Source: Garcia nutans (taxonomy: Eukaryota; Streptophyta; Magnoliopsida; Malpighiales; Euphorbiaceae). Taken from it: a DNA stretch of 64,000 nucleotides. Numbering within the stretch: the first letter of the stretch is position 1; each line of letters opens with the position of its first letter. Made by a program: the position numbers and the translations under genes. Below the pieces are notes generated by a model that did no database searches, was not told the origin of the DNA, and saw only the letters and a list, made by a program, of their open reading frames with translations. This document shows, in pieces, positions 10,461 to 21,305 of the stretch. The stretch covers positions 2,232,001-2,296,000 of the forward strand of contig CANTUV010000015.1 of assembly GCA_947685225.1 (NCBI GenBank), in the 5' to 3' direction.

Positions 10461-10965
10461 TTCTTCACCATAAAAATGGATCTTCACCCTTTGAGATCGA
10501 GTCTTCACCCTTAAAAATGGATCTTCATCCTTTGAGATCGGGTCTTCACCCTTGAAAATGGATCTTCATCCTTTGAGATCGGGTCTTCACCCTTGAAAAT
10601 AGATCTTCATCCTTTGAGATCCGGTCTTCACCCTTGAAAATGGATCTTCATCCTTTGAGATCAGGTCTTCACCCTTGAAAATGGATCTTCATCCTTTGAG
10701 ATCGGGTCTTCACCCTTGAAAGTGGATCTTCATCCTTTAGACTTTGGGTCTTCACCCTTGAAAATGGATCTTCATCCTTTGAGATCGGGTCTTCACCCTT
10801 GAAAGTGGATCTTCATCCTTTAGACATCAGGTCTTCACCCTTGCAAATGGATCTTCATCCTTAGAGATTGGGTCTTCACCCTTGCGAATGGATCTTCATC
10901 CTTTGAGATTGGGTCTTTACCCTTGAAACATGGGTCTTTATCCATTGGAGGTCTGGTCTTTACTC
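10461..10965 (-). repeat. GAAG-loop array I of Tat-1b
   Basis: Tandem copies of about 38 bp. On the element strand GGGTGAAGACCC alternates with GGATGAAGATCC, each a 4-bp inverted repeat around GAAG. It is the same array as Tat-2 59448-60045. Confidence 0.85.
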
Positions 10966-13869
10966 TGGCTTCAGCTCTTTTAGCTAGATTGGTCTTTTGT
11001 CTTTTACATCTTCATTCTTTTGAGAGTTCTAATGTTCCATTCTTTTGTTCTTCCTTTTTGCAAAGTTTTAGCTATTTTTAATTGGACCTTATATCCTCTC
11101 CTTGCCCCCCTGTGTGGCAAAATATTTGTAAGTGAGTTTAAAAATATTTGGTATATAAACTAAAAAAAATTGAAAGGAGAAACTTTGCCCCCTATGTAGG
11201 CTCAAACTAAATATTTTATCCATGCAAGCTTTGATTGATGTTTTTGTCATCTAGTTCTTCGCACAAGCACGTACTTCTTCTCTTTGCAAAATTACTAGAG
11301 CTTTCTCAAGCAATGGGCTTTCCATGCCCTCCTGATTTGACATCTTCTTTTGATTCTTCACTTCACAAAGTGTTTGCTGTTCACCTTGATAAAGAATAGA
11401 CAATACAAGACAAGAAAGTGCGATGTGATATGCTCATGTATGCATGATATGCATGAATAATACTTACAGTTGTTCCATTGACTCACAGACCAAGGTGATC
11501 AACAGAAGTGTTCTCATTGGTTCCATTTTGACGCTCATTCACGTCTTGCATTGGAATGATCAAAAGCTTTGCATTTGTGGCTTTTATCTTCAAGATGATG
11601 AAAACATGAGTGGTGGAGACCCATAAGCAGCAGAGTCAGGGATGCATCTATTTCCAAATCATTTCCTTTGCCCAATGTGTCTTTTGGAGGTTCAACATAC
11701 TTCCCTTAACTTGAAGGCTTTGTATGACAAAATATTTTTTGAATTTTTTTGAATTTTTTGAATTTTGATTTTGAAATCAAATGTTAGCTTTGCCAAATTA
11801 ATGTCAATGTACCTCAGGACTTGATTTTCTAAATTAACACTTACAGTTGCATGAATAATACTTACAGTTGTTCCATCGACTCACAGACCGAGGTGATCAA
11901 CAGAAGTGTTCTCATTGGTTCCATTTTGACGCTCATTCAAGTCTTGCATTGGAATGATCAAAAGCTTTGCATTTGTGGCTTTTATCTTCAAGATGGTGAA
12001 AACACGAGTGGTGGAGACCCATAAGCAGCAGAGTCAGGGATGCATCTATTTCCAAATCATTTCCTTTGCCCAATGTGTCTTTTGGAGGTTCAACATACTT
12101 CCCTTAACTTGAAGGCTTTGTATGACAAAACATTTTTTGAATTTTTTTGAATTTTTTGAATTTTGATTTTGAAATCAAATGTTAGCTTTGCCAAATTAAT
12201 ATCAATGTACCTCAGGACTTGATTTTCCAAATTAACATATCTACAACATGATAACCCTAGTTACCGTACTAAACTCAGGAATCATTTCTATTTAAGCAAG
12301 AACTGTTGCACTTCAGATAGGCACATACACATTACTTGGCCAAAGGTCTCATTTGAGTTTAAATATTGTCTATCTCATATGCATGCGTATCCAAACTATC
12401 TCCACTAATAGACTCTACCTACCAAGAGAGATCAACAGGTCTTTGATAGGCTTGAAATGGGGTCTATGAGGGACATGGGTTAAAGTGAAGGCCAATTTGA
12501 GATTGGAGCTGGTGTGACACAAGGACAAACCTTCACACTACAAATTTCTTGTTGGAACTTTAGGCAGTTGGGAGTAACCTTGCTAGACTCTAAATTAATC
12601 TGGATCTTGATTAGGACAGTCTTTGCCCTTGCAAAAAAGTTTAAGACCCAAATCAGTTTCTTTTCTTCTTTTCCCTTTTCTTTCCTCTTTATTTTTCATA
12701 CTCTTCCCTCTTCTTTCTCTTTATTTTCCTTACTCTTCCCTTTCTTTGAGCATTTTACCATTTTGTCCTTCTTCCTTGTAGGACTGTTAAGTACAGAACT
12801 TTCAAGAACTGAATGGTCTTTCTCCTTTTCCTTTGATTTTGATTGAATCTTTGGTTGGGTTGGACCAATTCAAGTCAATCCGTCCTTATAAACCAAATGG
12901 AAGCCTTTTGTTGTCTTAGGTAAAAGATAACTCAGTTGGCTTTTTGAACCACCTTTTTAGATTTTATCTTTCTTCCTTTTCTTTTTTTTTTTCTTTTGTT
13001 TTCTTCTTTTTTCTCTTTTTTTGTTTTTGTTTAGCTCTAAAAAGAGTTGTCTTGGTTTGTACTAACTTGGGCTTCCAATAATGGATAAGTGGAGTAACAT
13101 AAATCTTCTTTAACAGGGATAAATAATTTGTTACTCTGATGTTGATGTTGTCTTGATATATTGGAGATATTAAGGGAACATCAACTACCCTTATGGTATT
13201 GAGAACTTCAACCACCCTTATGGTTTTGAGAACTTCAACTATCTTCATGGTCTTGAGAACTTCAACTATCCTCATGATCTTGACTAATCATTGCTTTCTT
13301 TGATCTTCTTACCTATTCATCTTAGTGATCATAAGACTTGTCAAAAGTATCACAATAGCTCAGGTATGTTATTGGGGTTTGTAAGCCAACGAAAAGAAAG
13401 CTAAAATTTTATGAAGGCTCAAAGGGACAATTAGAGATTGATATTTAATTGGGTGGATACTAGTTGTTGGCTAACCAAACAATGCCTAGATCATTTCTCT
13501 CTTAAATAAGTAGAGTTCAATTTCGCCTTGAAAATTTGTCAAAGCATGTTCTAAGACTGACTAGGACCCAGACAAAGGTAATTATGCAGGAGCCCTCTCT
13601 AAGTAAGCATACACAACTTAATGCTATAGAGCAATTCCCTCACCTAGTAAAGTCATTCAAGTGATGATGCCTAGATATATTAATTCATAAATTATCAAGC
13701 TAGATTCCTCATTGGTTAAGCACCAAGATGAACAAAGGCCAAAAATTTTTTTGATGAAAGTAATTTATTCAAGCAACTTTAAATTTGAAAAACACAATAG
13801 TTCCAAAATATTAAAGAAAGTAAGATTGAAAAGCAACATTCAAGCTAAGGAAAGTTCATTGAGTTAGGC
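10966..13869 (-). other. non-coding 3' region of Tat-1b
   Basis: Colinear with Tat-2 56980-59447. It holds a tandem duplication of about 398 bp (11451-11848 and 11849-12238), a pyrimidine-rich tract (12655-13030, purine-rich on the element strand) and a short repeat near 13180-13275 (AACTTCAACYAYCYTCATGG type). No domain-bearing frame is seen. Confidence 0.7.
11451..12238. repeat. 398-bp tandem duplication in Tat-1b
   Basis: The two copies begin GCATGAATAATACTTACAG at 11451 and 11849 and run through to AATTAACA. They are nearly identical, with scattered single-base changes, so the duplication is recent relative to the element. Tat-2 has a single copy of this region. Confidence 0.85.
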
Positions 13870-15461
13870 TTATTTTCCCTTCACATCTTCAATATTTCCA
13901 TCATGAAAGGATGATAAAACAAAATCTTCTTCCAATCCTTTTCCCACCATGAAGGTTGCCGGTGGAGGTACTCTATTGAACCTTGGTAATGGATTGTCTT
14001 TAGTGTTGGACTTATCTGGCTCGGGTAGCTTGCCACTATCGATTAGGTCTTGGATCTCATACCTTAATCGGGTACATCTATCAGTCTCATGTCCTTGAGT
14101 CTGATGAAATTGACAAAAAGTCTTAGTATCAAATTTTGGTGGTAATGGACTAGGCAAAGGTCGAGGAGCCAATGGTTGCAACAACCCTTTCTTTGTAGCT
14201 TGTCGAAGACCCAAGACAAAGGCTTCCCCAGATCTGAAAACTGCCTTCTATTTGCTTGACCAGTTGTATTGACATCGACTTCTTTTTGTGTGCTTTGATT
14301 GCCCGATTGGTAGTTCCCTTTCTCATTCCTTTTTATTGAAAAGCGGCTCTTCTCCCTTTTCCATTCTTCAATTTGCAAACCAGCTTGGAGAAGGTCTTTG
14401 AAATCACGGATGAGTGTATGAGACATCCTCTCACGAAGACTAGGCAACACCCCTCTCACAATCATCCTTATTTGATCGGATTCATTGGGCCTCTTCTTAA
14501 GTAAAGCGGCCTTGTTTCTCCATCATTTCACATAGTCCACAAAATTCTCATTTGGCCTTTGCCTTATGGACTCCACTTCCATTAAAGTAATTTCTAACTC
14601 AACATTATATCCATATTGTTGGATGAAGGCTTTGTAAAGTAGATCCCAACTCTTTTGTGTTCCATCATCTAAGGTATTGAACCAATTTTGGACAACAGGG
14701 TCCAATGAGAGCATAAAGTACCTTAGGGTTTGAGCCTTAGTAGCTTGGGCAAATTGCATGGCAGTGATATACTGCTTCACGTGGAGATGAGGATTTCCGG
14801 TGCCATTGTACTTAGCAAAGGAAGGCATCTTGAATTTATAAGGGACCTCTTCATCTTGTTCAAATAGTTTGTCGATCTCAAACATCTCTTCCATTTTCAG
14901 CTTCTTCTCAAATTTCTTTTCTAAATCAGCAATCATCTTTTCAACATCAAAAATTTTGGTCTTCTCAATAGTTGCCTTCTCAATGACCTTTGGCTCCTTT
15001 TTGTCTTGAAGATCTTGGTAGTATTGAGCCCAATCATCATCATCAATGATCACCTTATCGTCATCAAAAGCTACTTCATCAATTTTAGCCTTCCCCTTGA
15101 CTTTCTTGGTGCTAGCAGATGCTTCGGCATTTTTTCCTAAAATTGTGGCTAGTTGATTCTTTATGGTCTCAGCCATGGCCTCTTTTATTTCTTCCATCTT
15201 GGCGTTGAGGGCCTCATCCACCATTCTTTGAATTTGTTCAGGCTCCATTGTTTTTGGTGAGCAAGTGATTGAGTCGTTGCTAGATACTTCATCTCCGACG
15301 TAGATCGGATTGTTGTAAGCTTTAGAACTATCGTAATCCAGGGCTGTGAACCAGAGAGGATCAATGATATGAGATGCAAATGTATGCATGTATGCATGTA
15401 TGCATAAACAATCAACAAATAAGGATAAATAGGACGTTCCTTCCAACCTTATAACATCCAC
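13870..15461 (-). pseudogene. gag: gag of Tat-1b, broken
   Basis: The particle protein of the element. The N-terminal piece (15461-14523) carries the EPEQIQRM motif, a K/E-rich coiled-coil-like segment, the HLHVKQYITAMQ block and WFNTLDDGTQKSWDLLYK. The middle (14465-14220) has the LRERMSHTLIRDFKDLL block. The end (14214-13870) has the C-x2-H-x4-H-x4-C knuckle and a VPPPATFMVGKGL tail that stops at the same site as Tat-2 gag. Breaks: a stop at about 14523 after the NFVDYVK motif and a frameshift near 14215. The start is probably the ATG at 15248, although the frame is open upstream to 15461, as in the sister copies. Nothing of pol follows. The gene is dead but close to its relatives. Confidence 0.88.
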
Positions 15462-16422
15462 ACACGAATGGCGAGTCCCTTTTTCCTAGGTATATGGTTA
15501 ATAAAATACCAACATGGGGTATCTTGCTTTCGAATAATTTCCTCGGACGTTTCAACCAATAGTTATATTTTCGAAAGTGGAAATTCATCCATGATAATTC
15601 CCATTAATTAGGTTTTAATCCATCCAACCAATTAAAGTAGCTTTTATGCTATATTGGATTAAAACTAAATTAAGAGGTTTATTATAGATAGATTTCTCAC
15701 TTGAAAAGAGTAACTAATGGTTTATGCCAAAAACAAGCCCATGATTAATTTATTTTTAGTATAAACTAGGCCCACAAGTGATTCTTAGTATTTCATAATT
15801 GATCTAAATATTTTTGCAAGCTCTTTGTAAAAAATGGTTGGGTGAAAATAGTTTTGTTTCTAAGCCCATTGTAAAAAAGGTTAGAAAAATGGATTTTAGG
15901 CTTAGTATTTGGGCCATGGGCCAAAGAATTTACTTATTTATTTTTTAGAAAAGTATTATGTCCAAAGACCATCTTGAGGAATTTTAAAAATAGTTTTGGT
16001 CTTTTGGTTTTTAAAGAAAAAATTTATTTTGAGCTTACAATATAATTAGGTCATATTAGAAAAAGAACAAACCAAATAAACCATGATTTAGACTAAGATA
16101 AACTAACCATAGTCAAACAACATGCATTTGGGGTAAAACCTAAGGAAAGTAACTAGGCCAATTACATGAGCTTTAGTCTTTGGGTTAAAAAGGCTTAGGT
16201 TCCCATAGCAAGTATATACCAAATGGTACGAGGCTATGAGTGGTTATGCCATGTTCGATCTCCATACCTTGAGTGAAAGTATGGTATCCCTTACATAACA
16301 TAACACGGGTAACACGGGCGTCCAAACTCATGCACACAATGCAATCTAATATGATGCAATGGATAATATCATTATAAGAAAGAAAAGAATAATATAAAGA
16401 CCAACGGAATCAACTTCTCTTA
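15462..16422 (-). other. Tat-1b leader
   Basis: The untranslated leader between PBS and gag, colinear with the other Tat leaders. The upstream small ORF seen in Tat-1a and Tat-2 stops early here. No other feature is seen. Confidence 0.7.
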
Positions 16423-16440
16423 TCCCCAGTGGAGTCGCCA
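16423..16440 (-). promoter_or_regulatory. primer-binding site of Tat-1b
   Basis: Element strand TGGCGACTCCACTGGGGA, identical to Tat-2, one base from the LTR end. Confidence 0.8.
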
Positions 16441-16441
16441 T

Positions 16442-18536
16442 TGTGAGCGAGGATTTTCGCCCCCACTCCCAGTGGAATGGTTCTTGCGACTTCGGCATTG
16501 TTTAGGCTCGGGGCCTTAGAGAACACGGACCTAAGTCCGAAGAAAATGGAGTCGCCACCCGGACGGGCCGGGAAAAAGAAAGGGGTGGATGACTCAATTC
16601 CTAAGGAATCCCCAACCCCCTAATGGGTTCGAAAATTTAGGTACGTGTGGGGAAGGTGAGAAATGGCCCAGCATCCCCACAACGCCCGGTTCATTGGAAC
16701 CGGCCTCCTTTATAGGTCTTAATATTATAAAATTCTTAAGTATAATAACATTATCCATACTACACACAATAATTAAAAGAAAGCATCAATATATTAAAAT
16801 CAAAGCAATGTCTAAACAAAGCAAATAAATGGACACCCATCCAAGGATGGAAACATGTCCTTACATCACATGCCTAAATAGGACACCCACCAAAAGGTGG
16901 AAACATGCCCTTTACATAGGTTCTAAAATAGAAAAGCAAATTAAATTACATGATGTTTAACCAATGAGGTACCCACCAAGTGGAAACATAGCTCTTACAA
17001 CTTTTGGAAATCTAAATTAATTAATAAAAGTAAATAATCATTCATCAAAGCTATTAATCAAGTAGAAAATAAACATCCATCCATGATAAATTAAATAAAT
17101 CAAGTACTGAAATTAAATAAATTAAAGCATAAGAAATAAATCAAAGCATAATCAAGTATGGAATTGAATAAAGCAAATAAAAGTCCAATTATGGCTACTG
17201 TGACTTTTTATGGAATTAAAAGGGTTTTATGTTTTAAAGGGTTGGTAAGACTCTTTGATTAACAAAATTAAGGTTTGAATGATGATATCATGAAACTAGG
17301 GTTTTAAACACTTTAAAATACTTTAATTTGTGATTTTTGGTTATTAGGTTCCTAAGCTACTGTGTAAAATTTAGGTTTTTATGTTTTTATGTTTTTTAAT
17401 GTTTTAAAAGGATTAGGGTTCATAAAAATTAGAGTTTAAGGTTTTAAAAGGGTTAGTGTTCATTATTTTAAATGTTGGAAGTTGAATTTGGATTTGATAT
17501 TTTGGAAGTAGGGTCACGGGTGGTAATTTTAATCTTAGGGTTTGGAAGACAATTTAATATTTTATGGAATTTTGTGAATTTAAACAAGTGAATTAAAGTT
17601 TTTATAACTAGAAAAGATGTTTTAGAAGACTTTTTGAAGGAAAAAGTACCAAGTTTAAAGTTTTGAAAGAAGCAGAATTTGATTTTGGTTTTGTTGAAGA
17701 ATATGTTTAATTAGAGTTTTAAGGTTTTTAAGAAGAAAAAATAACAATTTTAAGCCTTTTGGATGATAAACCAACGAAATAAAGTTTTTTTTTTGGCTTT
17801 AGAAAAACTAAATTAAAGTTCAAAGGTTTTTAATTTTGATTTCATAAATTTGCTACTGTGTAAAAAAAAAACAATTAAAGAAAATTAATTAACACATACC
17901 TTCTTTTGATGATTTCTCCAAAAACAATTCTTCTTGGATGAACTAGCTTCAAAGACAAGCCTTTTTTGCCTTTGAATCCTCTAAATCGTGCTGCTGCTGT
18001 TCCAGAAAAGAATTGAATTGAATTTCTTCTTTTCCTTCCTTGATTTGGTTTCAAATTTTCCAAACTTCTCTTGGATTTTTTGCCTCTCTTTTTTTAATTG
18101 TCTTTGGTCCTTATTTATAGTGGTTTGAGGTTGTTTATTACTAATTAGTTAAGGTAAGTAATATTAATAAAAAAAAAGAAATCAAAACCTAATTGGATTA
18201 GGTTTCGAAAAATTTGCGTCGAAAAATTTGCGCTGCCGAAAAAAATTCTGCTACAGAAATCAGCAGCAGTGCTCGCAGAAAATTTCTGCGTGCAAAATAG
18301 CACAATGATTTCGCCCGTAGGAATTTCCTGCGGGCGAAATGCTCACGGGCCCGTGCCCACTCCGATTTTTATTTTTTGATTTTTATTTGTTTATTTCTAT
18401 TTTTTATTAAAAAAAATTAGATACTAAAGCAAAAATTATTTAATAAAAATTATTTTGGACCAATTAGATAACAAAAATCATTTTAGACTAAATAAAACAT
18501 ATTGGACCGGATTGGGTCAAAAATTAAGGGTCTACA
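16442..18536 (-). repeat. 5' LTR of Tat-1b
   Basis: 2095 bp, TGTAGACCC to CGCTCACA on the element strand. TATA box TATAAATAAGGA at 18108-18119; GC-rich palindromes near 18230-18360; degenerate telobox motifs 17400-17730. It is followed by 12 bp (18537-18548) and then the 3' LTR of Tat-3 in the same orientation. Confidence 0.87.
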
Positions 18537-18548
18537 GAGGTTTCCAGC

Positions 18549-20540
18549 TGTGAGCGGAGATTTTTGCCCCCACTCCCGGTGGAATGGTTCCTGAGACTTC
18601 GGCACTGTTAGGCTCGGGGCCTTAGGGAACACGAGCCTAAGCCCGGAGAAAAATGGAGTCACCACCTGGAAAGGCTGGGAAAAAGAAAAGGGTGGATGAC
18701 TCTATTTCTAAGAAATTTCCAACTCCCTAATGGGTTCAGAAAGTTGGTTAAGTGTGCGGAAGGTGAGAAATGGCCCAGTACTCCCACAACGTCCGATTCA
18801 TTGGAGCCGACCTCCTTTGCAAGTCTTAATATTATAAAATTCTTAAACATAATGAAATTATCCATACTACATGCGATCATAAGAAAAAATAATACTTTAT
18901 TAAAATCACAACAATGTCCAAACAAAACAAATAAATGGATACCCATCCGAGGATGAAAATATGTTCTTGCATCGTCTAATATCTAAAACTAAATAGGACA
19001 CCCACCGAAAGGTGGAAATGTGTCCTTTACATTGATCCAAAAAACTTTAGAATAGACTAAATTACATGATACTCATAATATGAGGTACCCAAAATATGAA
19101 AACATACCTCTTACAATATTTTGCAACCAAAGTAAATCGATAAAAATAACCAACCATTCATCATAACTAAATTATTCATCAAGAATATGAAACATCAATT
19201 AAAATATATAATAAACATTCATCTAACTTAAATAAAGCAGTAAGTATTTTAGGGCATCAATTAGGGTTTCTTGAATAAAATTAGGGTTTCATGGGTTTTA
19301 TGTTTAATAATTAGGGTTTTTTAATTAATTACTAGATTAGTTAACTAAGAAACATTTAATATAAAAGAAATAATATGGCTACTGGATGTTTGTATTAAAG
19401 ATTAGGTTTGAAATAAACTAGGGTTTAAATCTAAAGAATGGATGTTTTGGATTTAGGGTTTTAGAAGTTGTATGAAACTAATATTAAGATTTAGGGTTTA
19501 AGTAAATAAAATTGAAGATCATGAAAATATGATTAAAAGTTAGGTATTTTGAAAGTATAGGCTACTGTGATTTTTTGAAAAGTAAAATTGATTATGGTTT
19601 TGAGAAAAGAAATTATTATTTTGTGGCACTAGAAAAATACAATTAGGGTTTTAAGCTTCAGAGATTAGTTTAATGTGTATTAAGAAATTAGGATTTTGAA
19701 AAATAATTTTTAGGATTTTATATAGAGACTAGATGATAACTAAAATAATTGATCAATGTGCTTAAATAAAAAATCATCTATTGCATGTTTAAATAATTTA
19801 TCAAACTAAATAATGGGGCTACTGTAAATATGAATAAGTTAATAGAAACTCAAACCTCCATTGTTGGTTCCACCACAATTTTAATTCTGGTTAAACAATA
19901 ACAAAGACAGTGTGTGCTGCCTTTTATGAATTGTTTGCTGCCTCTTGCTCCTTCGCAAATCTAAGATTCTGAGTAAATTGCTAAGAAGAGTCCGAATAAT
20001 CCTTTTCAGTAAAAAAAAAATTCCTCCCTCTTTTTTTTTGTGTTTTTAATGTGGTATTTATAGGAAATAAAAAAAAACTAGTATGCTAAGGAAATAAAAA
20101 TTGTCTTGGAAATAAAATAAAAAACCAAGTAAAATAAAATTTTGGTGAAAACTGCGCACGGGCCCGAGCGAGACCGGCGTTGGATGAACTGCACGAGGAT
20201 CGGGCTGGGCGCAGATAAATAAATGGAAAAATAAGGTAAAATAAATAAAATAAGGTTTTTGCACTTTCATCGCCAATTTTTTTTATTATTTATTAATATA
20301 TATTTTTAAAAAAATATATAAATAATAAATGAAAAGTAAAATAAATATTATATTAAAATAAATAATAAATAATAAATATTTATAAATAAATAATAAATAA
20401 ATAATATAAATAAATAATAAATAAAATTAATAATAACTAATAAATAAAATAAATCAAAATAAATAATATATATCACAAAAAATATTTCGGACCATTTTAA
20501 AATCTTTGGACTGGACTGGATAAAAAATTAAGGGTCTATA
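18549..20540 (-). repeat. 3' LTR of Tat-3
   Basis: About 1990 bp. On the element strand it starts TATAGACCC, with A instead of the usual G in the second position, and ends CGCTCACA. A TATA-like CTATAAATACC lies near 20053-20064. A stretch at 20280-20470 is almost pure AT with AATAAATAAT repeats. The polypurine tract lies at 20541-20558 on the internal side. Confidence 0.8.
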
Positions 20541-20558
20541 GTTTACCCCCCTGCTTAA
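20541..20558 (-). promoter_or_regulatory. polypurine tract of Tat-3
   Basis: Element strand TTAAGCAGGGGGGTAAAC directly before the LTR start. The Tat-2 equivalent is CAAGCAGGGGGCAAAT. This is the expected plus-strand DNA primer site. Confidence 0.75.
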
Positions 20559-20639
20559 GCGATCTGAGACTACATCAAAAGAGAGTGAAAAATAATGTGA
20601 TTTTTACTGGATTTAGAGCCAATTTGGACTCCGTACCCA

Positions 20640-20890
20640 AGGTTATTTTGAGTTTTGGACTCAAAATAATTTGGGTTCTAGACCCAGGGTGAGTTTTGAA
20701 CTCAAAAATAATTTGTGTTCTGGACCCGAGGTAAGTTCTGGACTAAAAAATGATTTGGATTCTCGACCCGAGGTAAGTTCTGGACTAAAAAATAATTTGA
20801 GTTTTGGACCCGAGATAAGTTTTAGACTCAAAAATAATTTGGATTCTGGACCCGATATAAGCTCTGAACTAAAAAATGATTTGAATTATC
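20640..20890 (-). repeat. palindrome array of Tat-3
   Basis: On the plus strand GAGTTTTGGACTC, GGGTTCTAGACCC and partly decayed later copies, spaced about 17-20 bp by AAAAATAATTTG. It is the same design as arrays in D and Tat-2 but more mutated, consistent with an older element. Confidence 0.75.
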
Positions 20891-21305
20891 TGCAAAAAAT
20901 GATTGTAGTCAGTATGATATTAATGAAATTTGTAAAAAATTTAGCTATTTTTACCATACCTATATCCTTTTGCCCCCAGCGTAGAAAAATATTTTAAAGT
21001 ACGAAAATATTTTTAGACACACAAATATTTGAATAATTGAATTGAATAATTGAATTTACTATTTATTCACTGTTTATTCACTATTTACTTATTATTTACT
21101 TACTATTCATTTACTATTTATTAACAGTGATATTGACTTTTTTTCATAAGAAGTACTATTTTTTTCTTTTGCCTTTTGTCTTTCTCCTTTGCACTTTGCC
21201 TACATAAACGGTTCATTTCTTTAATACTCATGCACACTTACATTCATTAACAAATTTATATATTTTCATAGTAAGAAGAGAGTTGAGCAGAGAGTTGATC
21301 AGCAA
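20891..21305. other. spacer upstream of the PMD gene in Tat-3
   Basis: AT-rich. It contains TACTATTTATT-type repeats (about 21050-21130) and the decayed TATA box at 21200-21210. No coding sequence is seen. Confidence 0.5.
21200..21210 (+). promoter_or_regulatory. decayed TATA box of the PMD gene in Tat-3
   Basis: CTACATAAACG, matching CTATATAAACG upstream of the PMD gene of element D except for one T-to-C change. It lies about 96 bp before the ATG at 21306. Confidence 0.4.

Larger units (their letters stand above)
10122..18536 (-). mobile_element. Tat-1b: gag-only Tat-family element lacking its 3' LTR
   Basis: A minus-strand element with 5' LTR (16442-18536), PBS, leader, gag (15461-13870), a non-coding 3' region and two tandem arrays (10461-10965, 10134-10396), ending abruptly in the second array. 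The parts match Tat-2 in order and sequence. There is no protease, RT or integrase between gag and the arrays, so it is a non-autonomous TR-GAG-type derivative. The polypurine tract and 3' LTR are missing at the junction with element D. Confidence 0.85.

Noticed and set aside
10122..10508. 128-codon minus-strand frame with repeated GPSTQ-like units
   Set aside because: Produced by the tandem palindrome array; no independent coding evidence.
12655..13030. Pyrimidine-rich tract as a possible polypurine tract or promoter
   Set aside because: The matching purine tracts in Tat-2 are internal to the 3' region, far from any LTR; a compositional feature only.
18537..18548. The 12 bp between two LTRs as a decayed primer-binding site
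   Set aside because: It slightly resembles GAGTCGCCAC, but the LTR at 18549-20540 has its polypurine tract on the other side, so no PBS is expected here.
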